Below, in pieces: positions 8,099 through 15,050 of a stretch of 64,000 nt of DNA. Origin of the DNA: Bradyrhizobium huanghuaihaiense (lineage in GTDB: Bacteria; Pseudomonadota; Alphaproteobacteria; Rhizobiales; Xanthobacteraceae); the NCBI RefSeq assembly GCF_007830635.1, contig NZ_VLLA01000001.1:467868-531867 (forward strand), in the 5' to 3' direction. A program made the translations under genes and the position numbers. The notes under the pieces were generated by a model. The model did not search any database. It was not told the origin of the DNA and worked only from the letters and a program-made list of their open reading frames with translations. Position 1 is the stretch's first letter. The number at the start of each line of letters is the position of its first letter.

Positions 8099-9615
8099 AT
8101 GGACACGCAGCGGCTCCCGAGGGCGTACAGCTACGTTCGGTTCAGCACACCTGAGCAGGCCAAGGGCCATTCGCTCCAGCGTCAGACCGATGCAGCGCGG
8201 GCGTGGGCCGCTGCAACCAAGGTCACCTTGGATGACGAGCTGACTTTTCAAGATAAGGGCGTCTCGGGCTTCACAGGGGCCAATAGAGAGACTGGGGAAC
8301 TCGGGGTGTTCCTTGAGCGCGTCAAGGACGGGACGATACCGCACGGCTCTTGGCTCTTGGTCGAGAGCCTTGACCGCATCAGCAGGCAAGCAGCGCGACG
8401 GGCGGTGCGGGTCATTGAAGACATCATCGAGCATGGGATCACCGTTGTGGACCTGTCCGATGGAGGACGGGAGTACAGCGCCGAGACGCTCGAAAAGGAC
8501 CCGTTCCTCTTCATGATGATGGTGCTCAAATTCATCCGCGCCAACGAAGAGAGCGCCACCAAGGGCGTTGGATCCGCTGGAACACCCAGACAGCAAGCTA
8601 TGAGCTGATTGAACACCGAGCGAAGTTGCTGCGGTGGATGTTCGAGATGTCTGACGACGGAACGGGGGCTCACAGCATCGCTGCGCACCTCAACGATACC
8701 AAGGAGGACACATGGGGCGCGGGGAAGTGGAAGGCCAAGTATTGGCACCGCTCCTACATCCGCAAGCTCCTGACCAACAAGGCCGCCATTGGGGTCTTTG
8801 TGCCGCACACGGTGCGGAAGATTGATGGCAAGCGCACCAAGGAACGGACACCGCAAGAGCCTATCGCGCACCGCTTCCCCGCTGCGGTAGACCGGGACCT
8901 GTTCGAGCGTGTGAACGCCCGCCTGAGCACCACGGCCCCACGAGGGAAGAACGCCAAGGAGCCCACACGGTCAATCTTCGCGGGGCTCATGAAGTGTCAG
9001 CACTGCGGGGGCACCGTTACTCGGGTCAACAAAGGGCAGCAGGTGTATCTCGTGTGCGCAGCGGCGCACGGGAAATCAGGGACATGCAAATACGAGAGCG
9101 TCCCCTATGCCGAAGCCGTAAGCGCCTTCAGGCTCCGCTTGCTCGGAACGCTCGATGATGCGCCAACCGGCAGCAACACCGCAGACATGGACGCCAAAAT
9201 CGAGCAGTTGAAGGGGACAGTCGATGTAGGTGAAGGCTACGTAAACGAGCTGCTAGAGCTGCGCATCACCGACAAAAGCAGGGCCGCGTCACAACGGCTC
9301 CGGGACGCCGAGCGCGAACTTGATGAGCACCGGGAGGCGCTGAGGAAACTGTTGGAACGCAGGGACGCCCTCAGAAGCACCAACGTGAACATGCGACTGG
9401 CCGCCGTCGAGAAGGCGCTCACGAGGGAGCCCATGGACACGGAGGAGGCCAACAAGGCCTTGCGGGGAGCGGTAAGCAAGATGGTGATGCGACCGCAGGA
9501 AGCGGGCTTGGACATCTGGTGGCACCACGCGGAGACCCCGCAGGAGACGCTTTTCATGACGAGCCGCTTCAATTGGGACGCCAACTCAATCGAGAACATG
9601 ATGGAAGAGGACTGA
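8099..9615 (+). pseudogene. Large serine recombinase, internally deleted and frameshifted
   Basis: Frame 1 (8099-8608) encodes the resolvase catalytic domain, with YSYVRFSTPEQAKGHSLQRQ containing the nucleophilic Ser, and LVESLDRISRQAARRAV. It is normal up to RANEESATKG, then runs into unrelated VGSAGTPRQQAMS. The recombinase domain continues in another frame from about 8566 (WIRWNTQTASYELIEHRAK) to 9615. That part includes WHRSYIRKLLTNKAAIGVFVPHT, a zinc-ribbon (MKCQHCGGT with a later Cys pair) and a coiled-coil tail. Family members have about 30 residues between these points, so a small deletion plus frameshift near 8563-8570 is likely. The recombinase should be inactive. A GAGGGAAG ribosome site precedes the start. 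Confidence 0.87.
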
Positions 9616-9620
9616 GCCGA

Positions 9621-10517
9621 GTGGCCAAGAAGAATACGCAACGGAAGCGCACGTTCACCCGCACTGACATCCAGACACCCGCAGACACCTACGAGAGCAT
9701 TGCAGACCTTGAGGCCCGACTGAGGACCGAGGAGCAACCCGTGCTCCCGGCGAACGCCAGCGCAGGGACGGTGCTGGAGCGCGACACCATTAGGGTCGCG
9801 GAGAAGGCTTTCCAATGGCGGCTACCCAAGCGCAACATGGTGCCAAGACATGATGTCATCTACGACATGGCAAGGGCGCTGCGTGATGGGTTCAAGCTGC
9901 CACCAATCACAGTGTTCGCTGTTGGGACCGGGTTCTACGTAATTGACGGCCACCACCGCTTAGCGGCTTACGACACGGCGGGTGTGCGCCAGGTCCCAGC
10001 CAAGGTGTTCCTCGGGACATTAGAGGAGGCAGAGCGCTTTGCCCTGCGAAGCAATTCTCGGGATAAGATCCCAATGGGAAAGGCGGACAAGCTCGCAGCC
10101 GCGTGGAGGCTTGTGAGGCAAGACAAGGACGGGGACAGCATCTCCAGCATCGCCAGAGACGCCGGTATTGCCCAGAGCAGCGTAAGCAACATGAGGGCCG
10201 TGCTGAAGAGGCTGAGGGAGATGGGGCTGCCAGCGGACGACGTTCTGGAGATGTCTTGGAACACGGCGCGCGGACGAGCGCAGGGGATTACGGAGGACGC
10301 CGAGCTTGAGGATTGGCGCGAGGCTGAAGCTCAGAAACTGGTCGAAGCAATCGCCCGTGCGAAACTGGGAGCACGCCTGACCAAGAACCCGGACATCACG
10401 GCTATAGCTCTGGCCAAATTGAACGATGGGCTCCCGCAGGCCCTCATGGCCCAATGGACGGAGCCGGCCGAAGCGACCTACGACCCGGACGACAAAACGC
10501 CCGATGAGGACTTCTGA
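9621..10517 (+). CDS. ParB/Srx-fold protein of the element
   Basis: The 298-residue protein contains a ParB-like nuclease-fold core. A substrate loop VIDGHHRLAAYDTAG (DGHHR at 109-113) is followed by a helix-turn-helix-like segment, SIARDAGIAQSSVSNMRAVL (about 158-185). The C-terminal third is acidic and unassigned. I start it at GTG 9621, six bases after the recombinase stop and behind GGAAGAGG; a longer in-frame start would overlap the recombinase. Adjacent placement suggests one transcript with the recombinase. Possible roles are partition, regulation or DNA modification control, and none can be proven from sequence. Confidence 0.78.
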   Translation: MAKKNTQRKRTFTRTDIQTPADTYESIADLEARLRTEEQPVLPANASAGTVLERDTIRVAEKAFQWRLPKRNMVPRHDVIYDMARALRDGFKLPPITVFAVGTGFYVIDGHHRLAAYDTAGVRQVPAKVFLGTLEEAERFALRSNSRDKIPMGKADKLAAAWRLVRQDKDGDSISSIARDAGIAQSSVSNMRAVLKRLREMGLPADDVLEMSWNTARGRAQGITEDAELEDWREAEAQKLVEAIARAKLGARLTKNPDITAIALAKLNDGLPQALMAQWTEPAEATYDPDDKTPDEDF

Positions 10518-11043
10518 AGGTCCCCAAACACTACACCCCCCATTTGGGGAGGTTGAGAGACGGGGCTCCTCAGTTGAGGCACCCGGAAGGGGAGACATAC
10601 GCTGCCAGTTTATAACAACGTGGGGAGGCGCCAGACGGCCCCCCCGGAGTTCCGTGAAATTGGGGCCAGATCGGCCACAATATTGTATCAACGCGGGTGG
10701 CAGGCGCGGCACTAGGGGCGTCCCCCCACCCCGAGGACGCAGCAGGAGAGCCCACCGGAACGCTCAAGCGCTCTGCAGGGATTGGGGGCTTGGATGACCG
10801 CAGGACCCACCGAGACACCAAACCCGCACCGCCGACCGCCAAGAGGATCCATCCGGGGCGGGCTCTCCGCCATCAGAACGGCAGGAGCCGCATCGACCAG
10901 AGCATCGGCGGAAACAACCAGCCAAGGAACACGTCAAGGCGGCCCTGAAATCCGGCCGGGGCTTGAGGCCAAAAAGGGTACCCGCCGAACGAGGCTCAGC
11001 GATAGGAGACCCGCTGCACTACGAGAGGGATCCACCGCGGCGA
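10518..11043. other. Intergenic stretch without a convincing gene
   Basis: The stretch lies between the ParB-fold gene and the convergent AIPR gene. A weak hairpin (CCCC-CCATTT-GGGG around 10535-10551) just after the ParB-fold stop could terminate transcription, but it lacks a clean T tract. A GC-rich open frame from ATG 10794 to 11111 runs into the AIPR gene and has low-complexity composition; I do not call it. No tRNA or repeat is visible. Confidence 0.5.
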
Positions 11044-12837
11044 TTAATGGGCGGATCCTGCGGCAGCGCGGCCCTTTGCGACGCCGGCCACGTATGCCGT
11101 TATGTGATTGAAAAACGCGTTGCTCTTTAGCAGCACGGGCCAGCTCTTATCGGCCTTGTCTTTGTTGTTCTTGGCAAAGTCGATGATATGGAGCAAGTGC
11201 GCGCGAATTAGCTCGTCTGCCTCCATGCTCACGATTTTAGAGATGTCCTTTAGAGCCGTCTTTCTAATCTCAACTAGTTCCCTGTAGATTGTGCCGCAGA
11301 TGAACAACGAGCATTGCGGGATCACTTGGTGCATCACGTCGCTGTGTTTCTGCGCTAGAGGCTCTCCTAGAATGGGTTCATAAACAGTCTTCAAGTTAGT
11401 CGAAGCCTGCGCTTTCCGCCTGATTGCGGTGAACCGCTTCACAAAATCGTCAAGCCTTTGCTTCAGGTCGTGAGCGATCACGATTTTCTCTGCGGTCATG
11501 TCACCGGAAAAGATGCGCTCGTAGTAACCGCCATCTTCGACCGAGAGGAAAATCTTCTTCACGTTCTTCTTCGCGATTTCCGGCTGGCCGTAAAATGTAG
11601 CGGTGTAGGCTTGCGCGCCGTCCTTTAGGCGAATGATGCGGCCGTCAAGATGATGGCCAATACGCCGCTCAAGAGCCACCCGCTCGGTGTCCGTCAAGCT
11701 AGTCAGTTCTCCCTCTCGCCGTTCCAGCAACCACCCAAGCGAGGCAAGCGCATGATCTAGTTGAACGACGCGCTGATCGTTCGACCGCAGGAAGCCGGTG
11801 CCAACTTGGTTTTGGTTGTTTTGATTGACTGCGACATCGTTAGCGAAGTCCTTGTGACCACTTGACGTAATTGCTCTCGCTGGAACGATAACGTCTGACT
11901 TCAGCTTCCTTTTTTCGAGGGCTCGATGCAGCGCACGGATCGTTTGGCCACCGTTTACGACCTGAGCCCTCTCCAAGGTCAAGGTCTTTTGGAAAACGTC
12001 ATAGAACGCTTTCTCACACAGGAACGTCACACCATTATTGAAGTGAAGGAAGTTAACAGAACCATCGCCCGTACACGTAGCCTCGATTGATCTGTTGGTA
12101 GCCGTATCGCGTTGATCAACCCGGATATTCCTCTGTAGCAATCCCTCTCCGTGTTGCGCGTACAGTTCGGCCAACGTGTTTCCAGGAATAGAGAACAGGT
12201 AGCAATCCGCAATGCCGGATCGTTGGGTGTAGGGAGTTACAGGAACGTCAAGTCGCAGCGGATCCTTAACAGCCGGAAGGGAGTGCTGGTAGAAGCGCTC
12301 TTGAAGGATTTCGATAGGTTGTTCATCCCACTCAATAAAGCTATCGGCGGCACGGCCCTTTAACGCCGTGACGAATGTGTCAAGTTTGAGCTTTGCCTCG
12401 GGAGCCAGCCCAGCGCCACTGCTAACGAAGTGAATGCGGTAACCGTTTGGGACCTGCTGATAGAGTTCCTCAAGTCTGGCCTTGAGATCAGGATTTGCTA
12501 CCGCCTCGTGCTTTCGGTTCAAAATCAACCCCAAGCCAGAGATGACCTTATCTACGTCGCCAGTCGGGATCCCCTTGTCGATGCTCTGCGGGTTTTTGAA
12601 TTGATAGAAGTGGACCAACTCATCATCGTCGATCCACAGAGCGTCGATGCCCAGATCCCCGCCACCGTCGCAGAACACTTCCTCGACGTCTGCGTCCATG
12701 AAATCATGGAGACGATTGAAATACCAATACAGGAGGGAATGGCCTCGCTCTGTAAGGCCATGGTGATCGGATAGCGTCTTGCACTCGGCCTCAAGTTGCT
12801 CCTTGAACAACGACAGCAGCGGATTGACGGCGGTCAT
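11044..12837 (-). CDS. AIPR-family protein with nuclease-like N-terminus (candidate phage defence)
   Basis: The 597-residue protein matches the AIPR (abortive infection phage resistance) family: LLQRNIRVDQRDT (233-245), HFNNGVTFLC (265-274) and AQVVNGGQTIRAL (291-303). Its N-terminus has a PD-(D/E)xK-like pattern, with GGGDLGIDALWID (D61, D65) followed by FYQFK (Q79, K81), as in Mrr/REase-like folds. AIPR proteins are linked to phage resistance, some as standalone genes, but the mechanism is unclear. AGAGGA lies 6-11 bases before the ATG. Composition is less GC-rich than its surroundings. No methylase or second defence gene is adjacent, so it may act alone. Confidence 0.8.
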   Translation of the reverse strand: MTAVNPLLSLFKEQLEAECKTLSDHHGLTERGHSLLYWYFNRLHDFMDADVEEVFCDGGGDLGIDALWIDDDELVHFYQFKNPQSIDKGIPTGDVDKVISGLGLILNRKHEAVANPDLKARLEELYQQVPNGYRIHFVSSGAGLAPEAKLKLDTFVTALKGRAADSFIEWDEQPIEILQERFYQHSLPAVKDPLRLDVPVTPYTQRSGIADCYLFSIPGNTLAELYAQHGEGLLQRNIRVDQRDTATNRSIEATCTGDGSVNFLHFNNGVTFLCEKAFYDVFQKTLTLERAQVVNGGQTIRALHRALEKRKLKSDVIVPARAITSSGHKDFANDVAVNQNNQNQVGTGFLRSNDQRVVQLDHALASLGWLLERREGELTSLTDTERVALERRIGHHLDGRIIRLKDGAQAYTATFYGQPEIAKKNVKKIFLSVEDGGYYERIFSGDMTAEKIVIAHDLKQRLDDFVKRFTAIRRKAQASTNLKTVYEPILGEPLAQKHSDVMHQVIPQCSLFICGTIYRELVEIRKTALKDISKIVSMEADELIRAHLLHIIDFAKNNKDKADKSWPVLLKSNAFFNHITAYVAGVAKGRAAAGSAH

Positions 12838-12873
12838 GGGGTTCCTCTAGTGACGGCTTACAGTCGGGGCTAG

Positions 12874-13011
12874 CCCGTCTTATTCGCGAGAGGGCGCCTG
12901 AGAGGCTGGCGAGCGTGGTGTAAAGCGCTGATGCGGCGTAGGATTCGGTTGCGAAGCCACCCCATCACCTTCAACCGCGAACGCCACGCCCGCCATGACC
13001 GATGATACGAT
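12874..13011. mobile_element. Solo left-end remnant of the IS1380-family element
   Basis: About 138 bp here match the first part of the complete IS at 13223: the terminal inverted repeat CCCGTCTTATTCG, the leader GTAAAGCGCTGATGCGGCG, and the first codons of the transposase (MTDDTI). The match has several substitutions and a small indel, then stops, and the reading frame ends 13 codons later. No right end follows before 13223. This is an older, truncated insertion. The following 210 bp show nothing recognisable. Confidence 0.85.
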
Positions 13012-13222
13012 TTCAGACCACTATCGAGAAGCAAGAATTCAACACAAATAAAACCTCTGCCTCGCGCTCGATCTCTTCATGCTTGATAGTCTCGTTTCGG
13101 AGGCTGATCACCTACCGCGTCTAATAGGCCGCTCGCGCCGGTTTCTTTGGACGCGGCACGACCGCGACTCCACGTTTCGGCACAGAAATGATCGGGAGTC
13201 ACTCAATCTTTCTTCAACTTAA

Positions 13223-14836
13223 CCCGTCTTATTCGTAAGAGTGCGCCTGAGGGGTAAAGCGCTGATGCGGCGTAGGATTCGGTTGCGAAGCCAACCCCAT
13301 CACCTCCAACCGCGAACGCCACGCCCGCCATGACCGACGATACGATTCCGCCCTTCTCGTTTCCAGCCGTTCACGCCAAGAAAGTCACAGCTGCCTTCGA
13401 TGGTGGGCGCCTAACCTCGAACGGGGGCGTGATGCTTCTGGCGATGGCCGAGCGGCGTCTCGGTTTGGCCGACAATCTGGCCCGGGTGTTCCCGGATCGG
13501 CGCGATCCGACGCGGGGCGTGCACAGCCTGGTCGATATGTTCCGCGCGCGCATGTTCGCGATCTGCTGCGGCTACGAGGACGCCGACGACCTCGATCATC
13601 TGCGGTCCGATCCCGCATTCAAGCTGGCCTGCGGTCGCCTACCGGACACGGGCCGGGATTTGTGTTCCCAACCGACGCTGTCACGCCTGGAGAATGCGCC
13701 GCGCCTGCGCGACGTGATCCGGCTGACCTACATTTTGGTCGACGCATGGATGGATAGCTACCCGCGCGAGCCGGCATCCGTCACGCTCGACATCGATGAT
13801 ACCTGCGATGTCGTCCACGGCCATCAGCAGCTCTCGCTGTTCAACGCTCATTATGACGAACGCTGCTTCCTGCCGATCCACGTCTACGACACGGAGAAGA
13901 GCCGGCCCGTGGCGGTCGTGCTGCGGCCCGGCAAGACGCCGGGCGGCGTCGAGGTGCGTGCCCTTCTGCGCTGCCTGGTACGGCATATCCGGACGCGGTG
14001 GCACAACACGCGAATTACGTTCCGTGGCGACGGGCACTATGCCCGGCCGGAGGCCATGGCGTGGTGCGAGACCAACGGCATCGACTACATCTTCGGTCTG
14101 TCCGGTACCAAGCCGCTCGCCAGCGTCGACGAGGTCGCCGACGACATCCGCACCCGACGCGCCATCGAGAACCTGCCGGTTCTGCGTGGCTATACCGAGA
14201 CGCGCCACAAGGCAAAGTCCTGGGATCGCGAACGGCGCACCGTCGCCCGTATTGAGGCGACGATGCTCGGCCTCGACATCCGTTTCGTCGTCACCAGCCT
14301 CGATGTCGGCTCGGCCGAGTGGATCTACGACAGCCTGTATTGCGCGCGCGGCCAAGCCGAGAATCTGATCAAGCTGCATAAGACGCAGCTCGCCTCCGAC
14401 CGCACCAGCTGCCGTTCGGCGCTCGCCAACCAGGTCCGTCTCGTGCTCCATACGGCCGCTTATTGGCTGATGCTGACCGTGCGCGACGCCATTCCCAAAG
14501 CCCGGGAATTGGCCGCTGCCGAGTTCGCGAGGCTGCGTCTTCGGCTCTTGAAAATCGCCGCCCGTGTCGTCGAGACCACGAGCCGCATTCGCCTTGCGTT
14601 TGCCGCGGCATGTCCCGAAGCCGACCTGATCTGCGGCTTGCCCGGCGCGCTGCTGCCGCTCGGTCCTTGACCGGCGGGGCGTCCGCCCCCGTTCGCCCAA
14701 CCCATCCCTCAAGCGCGTTGCAAAGTACCGGTCGTCAGGCGGCGAAAAGCCGAAGGCAATCCTGTGCGCCTCGTCAGACAAGATGTGCGGCCGCATCAAT
14801 CGGGCCCAAAAGCCGCACTCTCACGAATAGGACGGG
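13223..14836 (+). mobile_element. IS1380-family insertion sequence, complete
   Basis: The element is 1614 bp long and bounded by 23-bp terminal inverted repeats, 13223-13245 and 14814-14836, that match in 21 positions (CCCGTC[T/C]TATTCGT[A/G]AGAG...). Flanking tetranucleotides are TTAA on the left and CTAA on the right, a nearly but not exactly duplicated target. It holds one transposase gene with conserved catalytic residues, so it may still be active. It sits between the AIPR gene and the type III effector. Confidence 0.9.
13330..14670 (+). CDS. IS1380-family transposase
   Basis: The 446-residue DDE transposase of the IS4/IS1380 group appears intact. Catalytic candidates are the Asp in TLDIDDT, the Asp in FRGDGHYARPE, and the Glu in RGQAENLIK, the last being the Y-(2)-R-(3)-E-like C-terminal signature region (YCARGQAENLIK). 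The N-terminus (FDGGRLTSNGGVMLL) is also typical of IS1380. The length is close to the family norm. The start ATGACCGACGAT is shared with the truncated copy at 13324-equivalent position of the solo left end (12994). Confidence 0.93.
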   Translation: MTDDTIPPFSFPAVHAKKVTAAFDGGRLTSNGGVMLLAMAERRLGLADNLARVFPDRRDPTRGVHSLVDMFRARMFAICCGYEDADDLDHLRSDPAFKLACGRLPDTGRDLCSQPTLSRLENAPRLRDVIRLTYILVDAWMDSYPREPASVTLDIDDTCDVVHGHQQLSLFNAHYDERCFLPIHVYDTEKSRPVAVVLRPGKTPGGVEVRALLRCLVRHIRTRWHNTRITFRGDGHYARPEAMAWCETNGIDYIFGLSGTKPLASVDEVADDIRTRRAIENLPVLRGYTETRHKAKSWDRERRTVARIEATMLGLDIRFVVTSLDVGSAEWIYDSLYCARGQAENLIKLHKTQLASDRTSCRSALANQVRLVLHTAAYWLMLTVRDAIPKARELAAAEFARLRLRLLKIAARVVETTSRIRLAFAAACPEADLICGLPGALLPLGP

Positions 14837-14986
14837 CTAAGACGCACCCGCGCACCCCTTTTAGAGGGCCGCCCCTCAAGACTGCGGTGGGGGCCATGTT
14901 GGGCGCGCCCTACCGAGCCGTAAGGTGCCATACAGACGCACCCCGGGCAAGCCGAGCAACATCCTGCCGCGGCTCTACGCGGCCTC

Positions 14987-15016
14987 GTCAGCTTCTCGAA
15001 AGCTCGCGCGACTATA
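14987..15016 (+). promoter_or_regulatory. tts box (TtsI-binding site)
   Basis: The sequence GTCAGCTTCTCGAAAGCT followed 7 bases later by CGACTATA agrees closely with the rhizobial tts box, the binding site of the two-component activator TtsI that drives type III secretion genes upon flavonoid signalling. It ends 34 bp before the effector start and faces it. Promoters of this type would make the gene nodulation-regulated. Confidence 0.88.
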
Positions 15017-15050
15017 GGTCTGCTCAAGTGATCTTGGACGTGAGGCTAGC

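Noticed and set aside
10535..10551. Intrinsic terminator after the ParB-fold gene
   Set aside because: The stem is only four base pairs of G/C and there is no T tract; kept as a remark only.
10794..11111. Possible 105-residue protein starting MTAGPTETPNPHRRP
   Set aside because: Low-complexity Arg/Gly/Pro composition, runs into the 3' end of the AIPR gene and has no recognisable domain or good ribosome site.
8570..12570. Several GGATCC sites in the element, one at the recombinase frameshift
   Set aside because: A 6-bp motif in GC-rich DNA recurs by chance; nothing indicates an engineered or joined construct.
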